From positions 1,612,001 through 1,676,000 of the forward strand of contig NZ_CP133083.1 of the NCBI RefSeq assembly GCF_030908545.1: a stretch of 64,000 nucleotides of DNA. The letters run 5' to 3'. Position 1 is the first letter of the stretch. Every line of letters begins with the position of its first letter. The position numbers were made by a program, and so were the translations under genes. The DNA is from Nitrosomonas sp. sh817 (GTDB lineage Bacteria; Pseudomonadota; Gammaproteobacteria; Burkholderiales; Nitrosomonadaceae). Below the pieces are notes generated by a model. It saw only the letters and a list, made by a program, of their open reading frames with translations. It was not told where the DNA came from and searched no databases. This document shows positions 53,501-63,011 of this stretch, piece by piece.

Positions 53501-56029
53501 TCAGTTTCTCAGCGGTTTGCCGGTTTTAAGCGTGTATTCGATTCGCGCCTGGGTCTTCTCGGTGGCCAGCAATTCCATGAAAGCGGTACGCTCCAGTTCC
53601 AGGAACCAGTCTTCATCGACCAGGCTGCCGGGTGTCAGATCGCCGCCGCACATCACATGCGCCACTTTGGTGGCAATCAGATTGTCGTGCTCGGAAATGA
53701 ATCCGCCTTCACGCATGTTAATCAATTGACTCTGAATGGTCGCAATACCGGTGTTACCCGCAACCGGGATTTCGCGCATCGGCAACGGCGGCCGGTAACC
53801 GGCTTCCGCCAATGCCGATGCCTGGGCCTTGGCAGCATGCAACAACTCAAACCGGTGCATCACCACAGTGTCGGCAAAACGCAAGTAGCCGAGTTCTTTG
53901 GCTTGCTCAGCGCTTTTGGCCAATTCCGCCATTGCTACCGTTTGGAAATAATATTTCAAATGCGGGAATGGATCGCCATCCTTGGCGCTTTGCGCAGCTC
54001 GCATGGCCAGTTCTTTGCAACCGCCGCCCGCCGGCAACAGCCCGACCCCGGTTTCCACCAATCCGATATAGCTTTCCATGGTTGCGACCGCGCGGTCACA
54101 ATGCATGACAAATTCGCAACCGCCACCGAGCGCCAAGCCGTCGACAGCCGCGACAGTCGGAATCATCGAATAGCGCAACCTTTGCGATGTTTGCTGAAAT
54201 TGCCGGATCATCGCTTCGACTTCCACCAGTTTCTTGGCCATCAAGACATCGGCAAGATCCAGTTCACGCGCAACCTGCAGCACCGCGGTTTGCGTTGTTT
54301 TTCTCAACTTTTTCAACAGCATCTGGAATGCGGTGGGCGGCTGGGGCGGCGGCGGTGGCGCATTGCCCGGCTGCGCTTCAGGTTTGGGTTTTTCCGCGGC
54401 TTTTTGTAAATTCGCGCCGGCGGAGAAAGGCGGCTCGGTTTGCCAGATTACCAAAGCCCGCCAGTTTTGTTCGGCCTCTTTAACCGCTTGTTGTATGCCG
54501 TCCAGCACATCGATGCCGATGGTATGCATCTTACTTTTAAAACTCAGTACGGCTATTTCATCGCCGGTGTGCCACAACCTCACTGCGCTGGTTTCAAAAA
54601 TGGTTTCACCATACGAAGTATCCTCACCCAATAACCGGTCAGGAAAAAGCTGGCGCCGGTAAACCGGCAATTGCGACCGCGCATGCAGTTGATCCGCGGC
54701 AGGCGCAAAGGATCCCGCATTGGAATGAACCACCGGCTGCGCGTTATTGGCAATTGTCATCACCCACGGCGGCAGCGGCACCTGCGCCATGCTTTTGCCT
54801 GCGTCGATATCTTCTTGAATCCACCCGGCGATTTGTTTCCATCCGGCAGCTTGCCAGGTTTCAAAAGGTCCTTGATTCCAGCCAAACCCCCACCGCATCG
54901 CCAAATCCAGATCGCGCGCATTATCGGCAATCGATTCCAGCTGTACCGCGCAGTAATGGAACAAATCGCGGAATATCGACCACAGAAATTGCGCCTGCGG
55001 CTGTTGGCTGCTGCGCAACGCAGCAAATCTCTCGACTGGATTGCTATACTTCAACAAACGTTTCAGATCCTCGTCGACTTCCGCGCCCGATACGCGATAC
55101 GCATTGGAATGCCGGTCCAAAACATGAATTTCATTGTTGCGCTTTTGATAGACACCGCGTTTAACTTTTTCTCCGAGCGCCCCGGTTTCGATTAATCCCT
55201 GCAGCCAATCCGGGGCCTCAAAATACCGGTGCCATGGGTCATCCGGCAAGGTATCGCGCATGGTGTTGATGACATGCGCCAAAGTATCCAATCCGACAAC
55301 GTCCGCGGTGCGAAACGTCGCGCTTTTGGGCCGGCCGATCAATACGCCGGTCAAGGCATCGACCAGATCGAAGCCGAAATCGAATGACCGGCCATGATGC
55401 ATCGTTGCCAGCAACGAAAATACGCCAATGCGGTTGGCGATGAAATTCGGTGTGTCTTTCGCCCGGATAACGCCTTTCCCCAAGCCGGTTACAAGAAATT
55501 CTTCCAAATGATCCAGCATGTCCGCATCGCTGGCTTGGCAAGGTATCAATTCAACCAGGTGCATGTAGCGTGGCGGGTTGAAGAAATGAATACCGCAAAA
55601 ACGATGACGCAAATCTTCCGGAAATGCTTCGGCGAGTTGATCGATCGACAATCCCGAGGTATTGCTGGCGAATACGCAAGATTCCCCCAAATAAGGCGCA
55701 ATCCTGGCGTACAAGTCGCGTTTCCAGTCCATACGTTCCGCGATCGCTTCAATCACCAGATCGCAATCTCTCAGCCATTCGAGATGCTGATCATAGTTGG
55801 CCGGTTGAATACACGATGCTTTGCTTTTAATCGATAATGGCGCAGGCTCTTGCTTTTTGAGTTTTTCCACGGCTTTGATCACGTTGCTATTGGGATTGTC
55901 CGCTTCTCCCGGCAACTCGAACAGCAATGTTTCAATATTCGCGTTCACCAAGTGCGCTGCAATCTGCGCGCCCATCACGCCGGCTCCAAGTACCGCTGCT
56001 TTACGCACTAAGAAGCGCTGATCTCTCAA
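53501..56029 (-). CDS. 3-Hydroxyacyl-CoA dehydrogenase / enoyl-CoA hydratase fusion
   Basis: This is an 842-residue bifunctional beta-oxidation enzyme with the dehydrogenase first and the hydratase last, the reverse of classic FadB. The N-terminal NAD site is AAVLGAGVMGAQIAAHLV (about residues 12-29), followed by the dehydrogenase C-terminal domains (to about 440). The crotonase domain (about 480-760) has the oxyanion-hole segments FSAGANLQ and DGLALGGGCEFVMH. The start is a TTG at 56029 with a strong AGGAGGAG directly upstream. No ATG is available before the NAD motif. The thiolase gene follows by 22 bases. Confidence 0.9.
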   Translation of the reverse strand: MRDQRFLVRKAAVLGAGVMGAQIAAHLVNANIETLLFELPGEADNPNSNVIKAVEKLKKQEPAPLSIKSKASCIQPANYDQHLEWLRDCDLVIEAIAERMDWKRDLYARIAPYLGESCVFASNTSGLSIDQLAEAFPEDLRHRFCGIHFFNPPRYMHLVELIPCQASDADMLDHLEEFLVTGLGKGVIRAKDTPNFIANRIGVFSLLATMHHGRSFDFGFDLVDALTGVLIGRPKSATFRTADVVGLDTLAHVINTMRDTLPDDPWHRYFEAPDWLQGLIETGALGEKVKRGVYQKRNNEIHVLDRHSNAYRVSGAEVDEDLKRLLKYSNPVERFAALRSSQQPQAQFLWSIFRDLFHYCAVQLESIADNARDLDLAMRWGFGWNQGPFETWQAAGWKQIAGWIQEDIDAGKSMAQVPLPPWVMTIANNAQPVVHSNAGSFAPAADQLHARSQLPVYRRQLFPDRLLGEDTSYGETIFETSAVRLWHTGDEIAVLSFKSKMHTIGIDVLDGIQQAVKEAEQNWRALVIWQTEPPFSAGANLQKAAEKPKPEAQPGNAPPPPPQPPTAFQMLLKKLRKTTQTAVLQVARELDLADVLMAKKLVEVEAMIRQFQQTSQRLRYSMIPTVAAVDGLALGGGCEFVMHCDRAVATMESYIGLVETGVGLLPAGGGCKELAMRAAQSAKDGDPFPHLKYYFQTVAMAELAKSAEQAKELGYLRFADTVVMHRFELLHAAKAQASALAEAGYRPPLPMREIPVAGNTGIATIQSQLINMREGGFISEHDNLIATKVAHVMCGGDLTPGSLVDEDWFLELERTAFMELLATEKTQARIEYTLKTGKPLRN

Positions 56030-56190
56030 TTTCTCCTCCTGCCGAATCCGGTTGGTTATTGATTAGCTTTTCTGATGCTGATTTTGAATAGAAGAGTACA
56101 AGCATGAACGCTAAAGCGCAAGTTTGATCCAGCGGCTGCAGCGGAAGCGATGCATTTGCCAGCCAGCGAATCGGCGTGAAAGCGACCATC

Positions 56191-56544
56191 CTACAACCAG
56201 ATCGCGGCAAACTGTTCATCATCAAAACCCACGGTAGCGCGGTCCCCGTCCGCAATCAGCGGCCGCTTGATCAAACGGCCATTACTTGCCAGCAAATCGA
56301 TCTTTTGCTGATCGGACAATGCCGTCAATCGTTCTTTAATGTTTAATTCACGATACTGCAAACCGCTGGTATTGAAGAGTTTGTTCACGGATACATTCGC
56401 ACGCCGGGCAATTGCGGCAAGCTCCACGGCATCCGGCGGATTTTCGGTAATATCGATAAATTGATACGCAACACCGGCGTGCTGCAAAAATTGCTCGGCT
56501 TTCCGGCAAGTACTGCATTTCTTATAGCCATATAATTTAATCAT
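56191..56544 (-). CDS. ArsC/Spx-family thioredoxin-fold protein
   Basis: This is a 117-residue protein of the ArsC/Spx/YffB group. It begins MIKLYGYKKCSTCRKAEQFL, with a CxxC motif (about residues 10-13), and has KRPLI near residue 94 as in the family. Members are arsenate reductases or transcription-linked redox proteins. The ArsC active-site arginines are not all obvious here, so arsenate reduction is not claimed. The ATG at 56544 is preferred over an in-frame TTG two codons earlier. It lies 28 bases after the cupin gene. Confidence 0.83.
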   Translation of the reverse strand: MIKLYGYKKCSTCRKAEQFLQHAGVAYQFIDITENPPDAVELAAIARRANVSVNKLFNTSGLQYRELNIKERLTALSDQQKIDLLASNGRLIKRPLIADGDRATVGFDDEQFAAIWL

Positions 56545-56572
56545 AAACAATTATTTAGCGGTTATTCTAAAG

Positions 56573-56911
56573 CTATTCACCGCCTTTAGGTCCCCAAAAC
56601 ACAACCCACGTGACAAAATCCGGTGAGAAGTTCTCGAAGCGATGTTCCACATGCGCCGCTACAAAAAAAACCATACCCGGTTCAAATGCATGACGCTCCC
56701 CGGCGACTACGATTTCGCCGTGACCGGAATGAATGAAATACAATTCATCTTGATCATGCGGCGTCTGGATATCGGTCCCTTCCGGAGCGTAAACTTCAAC
56801 CGACATGGTGCCATGCGCAAAAGCCAGCGTGAAGGGTTCGCCTGAAGGCCATTCGGGGCTGGCTTTTCCAGGAATTCGTTGCATCAAGTCCGTTAACACC
56901 GCTTTCAGCAT
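56573..56911 (-). CDS. Cupin-domain protein
   Basis: This 112-residue single cupin barrel has HDQDELYFIHSGHGEIVVAG (about residues 52-71), containing the first cupin motif with its metal-ligand His and Glu, and FFVAAHVEHRFENF (about 81-94) as the second motif. The set fits a metal-binding cupin of unknown substrate. The ATG at 56911 has AGGTAAATC upstream. It lies between a response-regulator gene and the ArsC/Spx-like gene on the same strand and may share their transcripts. Confidence 0.87.
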   Translation of the reverse strand: MLKAVLTDLMQRIPGKASPEWPSGEPFTLAFAHGTMSVEVYAPEGTDIQTPHDQDELYFIHSGHGEIVVAGERHAFEPGMVFFVAAHVEHRFENFSPDFVTWVVFWGPKGGE

Positions 56912-56976
56912 GATTTACCTCATTTATCAGTTATAAGTCTTTTATTTTTAAATCTTATTGCCGAGATTCCGGTGTC

Positions 56977-57417
56977 TCACGATCGCGGAATTGCCAAATG
57001 ATGTTGATTGAGTTCCCAATAACTCAAAATCGATTCAATCGCTTGTTCATAACGATCCGCACCCATCGGTTTTGTAATCACACTGTTGGCTTGATTTTCG
57101 AGCGCACGGTGGATATCTTTGGCCGCTGCCGAAGTGGTAAAAACAACTACAGGAACGACTTTTAGCGATGCATCGGTCTTAATTGCAGCCAATATCTCAT
57201 GGCCATCGTATTTCGGCAGCTGCAAATCCAATATGCAAAGCCATGGCATCGGTTGTTGCCGGTTGCGGACTGATTCAAAATAGGCCATTGCCGCACCGCC
57301 GTCTGCGACACGAATTACATTGATATCAGGGCGATGCTCCGAAATGTAAAAACTGGTCAGCTCCGCGTGCTCATCGCTGTCTTCAATCAGTAGCAGGTTC
57401 CGATGGTCAGATTTCAT
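56977..57417 (-). CDS. Response regulator receiver-domain protein
   Basis: This 146-residue stand-alone receiver has no output domain. It resembles the Rcp1-type regulators that pair with light- or ligand-sensing kinases. The acidic pocket is in LLIEDSDEHAE, the phosphorylated Asp in LCILDLQLPKYDG (about residue 67), the Thr in VVFTTSA and the Lys in VITKPMGADRYE. Its ATG overlaps the kinase stop as ATGA, so the two are translated together. Without an output domain it probably acts through protein contacts. Confidence 0.9.
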   Translation of the reverse strand: MKSDHRNLLLIEDSDEHAELTSFYISEHRPDINVIRVADGGAAMAYFESVRNRQQPMPWLCILDLQLPKYDGHEILAAIKTDASLKVVPVVVFTTSAAAKDIHRALENQANSVITKPMGADRYEQAIESILSYWELNQHHLAIPRS

Positions 57418-59288
57418 GGTGAATTCTCGTTTTCAACCTTTTTTACCAATGGAAATTTCAACCAGAATGTCGCGCCGTTTCCGGGAGATGACTCAATCCA
57501 AATATCACCGCCGTGAAACTTCATGACTTTCTTAGCAATAGCCAATCCGATTCCGGAACCTCCCTGCTGCGAACTCAATCGATAAAACAAGCCGAAAATT
57601 TTTTGATGAAACGCCGGATCGATCCCTTCGCCATTATCCCGGCAAAAGATCAGCCACTGCTGATCGCTGTGTATCGCGCCAATTTCAAGCCGCGGCCCTT
57701 GCTCCGTATTATGCGCATATTTAATCGCATTCGAAAGTATATTTTCAAATAACTGCAGCAAGCGGCTTTCATTGCCATTGATCACCGGCAATCCCGGATG
57801 GATGATTAAATCAAAATTCGCTTTCTTTAATTCCTCGCTTTGATGCTCGGCAAACTGTTGCAGCAGGACATTCAAATCAATCGGATTCATCTCGGTTTCG
57901 ATCCGGCTTACGCGGCTCAAATCCAGTAAATCATTAATCAGTTGTTCCATGCGTGTGATCGAAGTGATCACTTTTTCCAGCTTTTCAATGGCTAACTGAT
58001 AGTTTCCCTGATCGGCAAGCTTCCGCATCATGCTGATAAAACCCATGCTGGTTACCAGGGGTGATTTCAAATCGTGCGATACGGTATGAACAAACTGTTC
58101 CAGTTCGTCATTCGAGCGTTCCAGATCGTTGTTGCTTTGTTCCAGCGCGCGTGTTAATTCCATCGATTCGTGCAGCAATTGCTCGGTGCGTATATTCATA
58201 TTCCGGTAAGCGTTAGCAGCTTCAGTCAGTTCACCGATCTCGTCGCGCACGACATAATTTGGAATGGGCGCATTGTTAACGCCCTGCGCCAAATTCCGGA
58301 AAGTCATCGCGATGCGCGAGATCGGACGGATGATGCTTTGCCTGATCACATAAGAGAACAATAATAACAGTAGCAATAAAACGGTTCCCATTGTCAGCAA
58401 CAAATGCAACGCGTCATTCACATTCGCTAGAAACCCATGTTCCTTGACTGCTATTTCATCCGCCAGCAGCGCTGACAGTTTTTTTGATTGATAGAGAATT
58501 TCATAGGCTTCCGCAGCCATGACCACATTAATCAAATAGAGATAGCCTCGCGTCAGTTGCACGGATTCATTAAAGCGATGCTGATATCGATCAAGCCTAT
58601 CAAACACTTGATCGAGCTTGGAATGGGCAACTCCGCTATGGTCGAGCGCATTTAAGAAACTCAGCGCATCGATAAAATTTTGTTTTCCCGCCAACACATA
58701 ACTGGAATCGAGGGAATCCAGGTAACGAAACAAATTCTTTTCAACCAGCAACACGCGATTGAGCACGCTTTTCAGTATCAATTGCAATCCCGGATTTTCT
58801 TCCTCCAGGGCGATCAGCTCTTGGATCAGGCGTTCGGCTTTTGTCGCATCCTCACGAAAATCCACATTGAGCAATTGTTGTTGCAGGCTTCGTTGTTGCT
58901 TTACTTGTAAAAAAGCTGAATAGTAATTTTCCAAGTGATGTTTGATTTCACTTAAGAGTGGCGTGGTAAGCGGTAATTCAGTTTCTAAATTCTGCTCTAT
59001 TTGACCAAGCAGATTTTCGTAATGACGGATGACCTCATCAGCCGCTGACAGATGTCCGTAATGCGCATAAATGAGCGCCTGACGCTGTATTTCAGCAACC
59101 TGCGCGGTGAGTAGCAAATCAATCCGGGTTTTCGTGCTGAAAGAAACAAAATCACGAAAATCTTCAGTGGTTTTATGAAACGTAAAATTAGTAATGCCGA
59201 TCACAAAAAAAATCAGGATGCCCGCAAAAATATAACCGGCATTAATGCGCTGGCGAAGCTTAAAATGGTCAATGAGATATTTAATCAA
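57414..59288 (-). CDS. Membrane sensor histidine kinase
   Basis: This is a 624-residue two-membrane-helix sensor kinase. Helix 1 lies at about residues 16-37 and helix 2 at about 295-318, enclosing a periplasmic region of about 255 residues that is mainly helical. A HAMP domain and coiled coil follow (about 318-395). The dimerisation/phosphoacceptor motif is HTVSHDLKSPLVTSMGFISM, with the His near residue 404. The ATPase domain has ENILSNAIKYAHNTEQG, FCRDNGEGIDPAFH and GSGIGLAIAKK. It follows the binding-protein gene by nine bases and overlaps the response regulator. The start codon is TTG with no clear ribosome site. Confidence 0.9.
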   Translation of the reverse strand: MIKYLIDHFKLRQRINAGYIFAGILIFFVIGITNFTFHKTTEDFRDFVSFSTKTRIDLLLTAQVAEIQRQALIYAHYGHLSAADEVIRHYENLLGQIEQNLETELPLTTPLLSEIKHHLENYYSAFLQVKQQRSLQQQLLNVDFREDATKAERLIQELIALEEENPGLQLILKSVLNRVLLVEKNLFRYLDSLDSSYVLAGKQNFIDALSFLNALDHSGVAHSKLDQVFDRLDRYQHRFNESVQLTRGYLYLINVVMAAEAYEILYQSKKLSALLADEIAVKEHGFLANVNDALHLLLTMGTVLLLLLLLFSYVIRQSIIRPISRIAMTFRNLAQGVNNAPIPNYVVRDEIGELTEAANAYRNMNIRTEQLLHESMELTRALEQSNNDLERSNDELEQFVHTVSHDLKSPLVTSMGFISMMRKLADQGNYQLAIEKLEKVITSITRMEQLINDLLDLSRVSRIETEMNPIDLNVLLQQFAEHQSEELKKANFDLIIHPGLPVINGNESRLLQLFENILSNAIKYAHNTEQGPRLEIGAIHSDQQWLIFCRDNGEGIDPAFHQKIFGLFYRLSSQQGGSGIGLAIAKKVMKFHGGDIWIESSPGNGATFWLKFPLVKKVENENSP

Positions 59289-59297
59289 AGTATTATG

Positions 59298-60560
59298 TCA
59301 CGCCAAGAGAAACTCGTTCCATTTCATCAAGCTATATTCATAGTTAGCCATTACGGTGTTCCAGATCGCGACATTTTCAAATCTTTTTATGTAGGAACCG
59401 CCGGTTCGTATATCACCCGGACGGACAGCAATCTTGTTATCCGTGCCTAACAACGATTCCGCCGCAGGCTTGCCGTCATACCAATAATCCCATTCTGCCT
59501 GCGACATAAAGGTTTTGGAGCGCTGCGGATTGGAAATGTAATAGCCTTGTCTCGCGATGAAAGCCCCCGGCCACCCTGACAACCACCAATTCATAAATGC
59601 GTAGGCAGCTTCTTCACGCTCCCCTTGCGTTTCGCTCGACAGACACATGACGCCATGCCATGCCCGGTAACCTTCCTTTGGCGCCGCATAAATGCAAGGC
59701 ACGCCTCTACCGTTCAGAACACTGACCGCCGGTGAAAACATACTGGATAAAATGACTTCGCCATTTGCCATCCACTCGATGGAATTGGGTACGGACGACC
59801 AGACACCGCGAAAATGCCCAAGCCGTTTCTTTGCGATAACGATTTCAAAGAGCGCATCGATTTCCACACGGCTCATATTACCCATATCGTTAAATGCCAC
59901 CAGCCCTTGCGCCTGAGCTGCAAGCGCAAGATCAAAAATACCGATAGTGGGCGCATTAACGATGGCTACTTTCCCGGCGTAACGATTGTCCAGCAGCCAG
60001 CTCCAACTCTCGGTTTCATAGGGAATGCCTCTGGGAATGACTGCGGCATTGTAGCCAAAGGAATCGGCATTATGCACGTAAGGCAAAAAACTGATAACGT
60101 CTGCCGGCGTTGATCCCAAGCTGCCATCCGGTTGAAAGTACAATATTCTATGCGGCGCATCGCCAAGTCCGATTGATCCGGCCGTCGTCAACCGCCCGGT
60201 TTTGCTGAGTTCATTGATCTCGGGCCAGTATTGCAACTTATTGATTTTAATTGGCTGAATAGCATCCGCCATCCAGAGTACTTTGATGCTGTCGGACCAT
60301 TGCTCATAGATGTCGAAACTACGCGGATCGGTTGCAGCTTTCAGCAATACTTCGGCATCGCCACCCGGAAAAAACTGAATATTGATGCCAAGATCTTTTT
60401 CGGCCTGAATCCGGATGGTTTCCTGCAATGTCACATGGGTGCCGAGCACCTTGATCGTCGGTTTCCGGTTATAGGCTTTGGCAATCCTTGGAAAAGCAAG
60501 GGTGGTTACGGCTGTGGAAGCGATTGCGCCGCTTTGTCGTAAAAAAGTCCGGCGATCCAT
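59298..60560 (-). CDS. Tat-exported periplasmic solute-binding protein (PotD-like)
   Basis: This 420-residue type II periplasmic binding protein carries a twin-arginine signal MDRRTFLRQSGAIASTAVTT (Arg3, Arg4), suggesting export in folded form. The mature part resembles spermidine/putrescine-type binding proteins, with IKVLGTHVTLQETIRIQAEK near its start and NWWLSGWPGAFIARQGYYIS (about residues 323-342). No permease or ATPase gene is next to it. Instead a kinase and a response regulator follow directly, so it may deliver a signal ligand to the kinase rather than feed a transporter. The ligand is unknown. Confidence 0.87.
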   Translation of the reverse strand: MDRRTFLRQSGAIASTAVTTLAFPRIAKAYNRKPTIKVLGTHVTLQETIRIQAEKDLGINIQFFPGGDAEVLLKAATDPRSFDIYEQWSDSIKVLWMADAIQPIKINKLQYWPEINELSKTGRLTTAGSIGLGDAPHRILYFQPDGSLGSTPADVISFLPYVHNADSFGYNAAVIPRGIPYETESWSWLLDNRYAGKVAIVNAPTIGIFDLALAAQAQGLVAFNDMGNMSRVEIDALFEIVIAKKRLGHFRGVWSSVPNSIEWMANGEVILSSMFSPAVSVLNGRGVPCIYAAPKEGYRAWHGVMCLSSETQGEREEAAYAFMNWWLSGWPGAFIARQGYYISNPQRSKTFMSQAEWDYWYDGKPAAESLLGTDNKIAVRPGDIRTGGSYIKRFENVAIWNTVMANYEYSLMKWNEFLLA

Positions 60561-60659
60561 CGATAAATTCTCAGGAAGTTAATCAAATGACGACCGATCA
60601 AATCAATTAAGCAAGCATACCGCACAGTCTGCCAGAAAACGATTAATTGTCCAATCAGT

Positions 60660-62864
60660 TCATAGCGCCGTCAATTTTGCCAGCGACATCAACAGCCATT
60701 TTGTTCCTGCTTGTGCAAACTTAACTTGCACGCGGGTATCGCCGCCGCTGCCTTCGTAATCGATAATCACGCCGGTTCCGAATTTGTCGTGCAGTACACT
60801 CTGGCCAATTTTCCAAGGCAGGCCGGTCATACTCTTTGGATGCTGACGCGAAAATCCGGAAAAAGAAGGCGCACCCGGAGAATAATTCGTGGTATTAGCA
60901 GCAAAACTAAAATTTTGCGGTGATGGAGATTTTAACCATTTCAAAAAATCCTGCGGTATTTCATCCAGAAACCGCGATGCGATGTTATAGCGCGTCTGAC
61001 CATGCAGCAGACGGCTTTGAGCAAAACTCAAATACAAGCGGCGGCGCGCGCGCGTCATGGCAACGTACATTAAACGCCTTTCTTCGGATAATCCGTTGAT
61101 CTCATTGAGGCTATTTTCGTGCGGAAAGAGTCCTTCTTCCAAGCCGCTCAGGAATACACTGTGAAATTCCAGTCCTTTGGCCGCATGAATTGTCATCAGT
61201 TGCAAGGCGTCCTGGCCGCTGCCCGCCTGATGCTCGCCGGCTTCCAGCGATGCATGCGCCAGAAATTCCGCCAGGCTGTCATTTTCCGCTTCGTGCACAA
61301 AACTGGCGGCGGCATTGATCAGTTCGTGCAAGTTTTCCAATCGCTCGACACTTTCCCGCTCTTTTGCGTAATGCGACGATAATTCGCTGTGAGTCAGCAT
61401 GTGTTCGATAATTTGCGGCAACGGCAGCGCCGCGCAATCCCGCCTCATGAATAACATCTTCTGCACAAAACCCGCTATGCCTTTTAAAGCTTCCGCAGAT
61501 TTTTGCAAGACCGCCGCTTCACCGCCGCTTTTTCCGAGAGCCGCCTGCCACAAGCTGATGCCTTGCACTTTGGCGTCATCCAGCAATTGCTCCAGACTCC
61601 TGGCGCCAATCCCGCGCGCCGGAAAATTGATCACCCGCAGTAACGCGCTATCGTCATCGGGATTGGCAATCAGACGCAAATAAGCCAATGCGTGTTTGAT
61701 TTCCTGGCGATCGAAAAACCGCATCCCGCCATATACCCGGTAAGGTATGCCGGCATTGAACAAGCTATGTTCCAGCACCCGCGATTGCGCATTGGAACGA
61801 TACAGCAAGGCAATCTCGGACAATGCAACGCCGTCATCCCGCAATGCCTTCACTTCATCGGTGATAAAAGCGGCTTCGTCATAATCATTCGGTGCGTTGT
61901 ATACCCGCAGGGGTTCGCCTTTTCCCTCCGATGTCCAGAGGTTTTTACCGAGACGTTCACTATTGTGTTCAATTAAGGCGTTGGCGGCATCGAGAATATA
62001 ACCGTGCGAACGGTAGTTTTGTTCGAGTTTGATCACCGTTGAAATACCGAAATCACGCTCAAAGTCTTTCATGTTCCCGCTGTATGCGCCGCGAAAGGCA
62101 TAGATACTTTGATCGTCGTCGCCGACGGCAAACACCGCAGCCGCATGTCCGGTTTCCGTGCCGGCCAGCAATTTCAGCCATTTGTATTGCAATTGATTGG
62201 TATCCTGAAACTCATCGATCAGGATATGCCGGAACCGCGCGCGATAGTGCTGGCACAGCGGCTCATTGCGAGTCAGCAATTCGTAATTGCGCAGCAGTAA
62301 TTCCGCAAAATCAACCGCGCCTTCCCGCTGGCATTGCAGTTCGTACGCTTGATAAAATTCCAGCATACGGCGGGAAAAAGCGTCCTCGACCACCACATAA
62401 GCCGCGCGCAACCCGGCTTCCTTGGCATTATTGATAAACCATTGCACCTGCCGGGGCGGAAATTTTTTATCGTCGGCCTGCAAATCTTTCAGGATTCTTT
62501 TGATAAGCCCCAATTGGTCCGCGGAATCGAGGATTTGGAATGTTTGCGGCAGCCCGGCATCCTGAAAATGCGCCCGCAACATACGGTGGCAAAGCCCATG
62601 AAATGTTCCAATCCACATTCCTCGCGGATTAATGGGCAACATCGCGGAAATGCGCGCCAGCATTTCCTTGGCGGCTTTATTGGTAAAAGTCACTGCCAGA
62701 ATGCCGTGAGGACTGGCTTGGCCGGATTGAATCAAATACGCGATCCGCGTCGTTAGCACGCGCGTTTTGCCGCTGCCTGCACCGGCCAGAACCAGCACGG
62801 ACTGGTGCGGCAAGGTAATCGCTTCCAGTTGCTGTGGATTAAGATCCGTGAGTAAGGATGTCAT
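60660..62864 (-). CDS. uvrD: UvrD/Rep-type superfamily I DNA helicase
   Basis: This is a 734-residue 3'-5' helicase for excision and mismatch repair. Motif I is AGAGSGKTRVLTTR, motif Ia VTFTNKAAKEM, motif II FQDTNQLQ with DE just before, motif III GDDDQSIYAFRGA, motif IV region LEQNYRS, motif V LMTIHAAKGLEF and motif VI YVAMTRARRRLYL. The C-terminal 50 residues (VLHDKFGTGVIIDYEGSGGD) match the Tudor-like tail of UvrD/PcrA that contacts RNA polymerase. The start ATG at 62864 is standard. It lies 99 bases upstream of the binding-protein gene. Confidence 0.94.
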   Translation of the reverse strand: MTSLLTDLNPQQLEAITLPHQSVLVLAGAGSGKTRVLTTRIAYLIQSGQASPHGILAVTFTNKAAKEMLARISAMLPINPRGMWIGTFHGLCHRMLRAHFQDAGLPQTFQILDSADQLGLIKRILKDLQADDKKFPPRQVQWFINNAKEAGLRAAYVVVEDAFSRRMLEFYQAYELQCQREGAVDFAELLLRNYELLTRNEPLCQHYRARFRHILIDEFQDTNQLQYKWLKLLAGTETGHAAAVFAVGDDDQSIYAFRGAYSGNMKDFERDFGISTVIKLEQNYRSHGYILDAANALIEHNSERLGKNLWTSEGKGEPLRVYNAPNDYDEAAFITDEVKALRDDGVALSEIALLYRSNAQSRVLEHSLFNAGIPYRVYGGMRFFDRQEIKHALAYLRLIANPDDDSALLRVINFPARGIGARSLEQLLDDAKVQGISLWQAALGKSGGEAAVLQKSAEALKGIAGFVQKMLFMRRDCAALPLPQIIEHMLTHSELSSHYAKERESVERLENLHELINAAASFVHEAENDSLAEFLAHASLEAGEHQAGSGQDALQLMTIHAAKGLEFHSVFLSGLEEGLFPHENSLNEINGLSEERRLMYVAMTRARRRLYLSFAQSRLLHGQTRYNIASRFLDEIPQDFLKWLKSPSPQNFSFAANTTNYSPGAPSFSGFSRQHPKSMTGLPWKIGQSVLHDKFGTGVIIDYEGSGGDTRVQVKFAQAGTKWLLMSLAKLTAL

Positions 62865-62933
62865 GCAGCTTGTATATTGCGATTAATCTCAGACTTGATC
62901 TGAAAATACAAATAATCCGTAATGCGCCGCATT

Positions 62934-62993
62934 GGTTAATTCAGAATCGCGATTCTGTTATCGCCGCAATGCGTCGCGATTCATGAATTAACC
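62934..62993 (-). terminator. Large imperfect hairpin after prk
   Basis: GGTTAATTCAGAATCGCGA (62934-62952) is inverted as TCGCGATTCATGAATTAACC (62974-62993), 19 paired bases with one bulge. A nested GAATCGCGATTC palindrome is at 62944-62955. It lies 18 bases beyond the phosphoribulokinase stop. It can stop leftward transcription or protect the prk mRNA end. Confidence 0.55.
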
Positions 62994-63011
62994 GGAATTG
63001 CCCCAGCGTGA

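Noticed and set aside
53495-54409. 304-codon frame antisense to the dehydrogenase/hydratase gene
   Set aside because: It starts in the intergenic gap, has no family features, and the opposite strand encodes a well-conserved enzyme.
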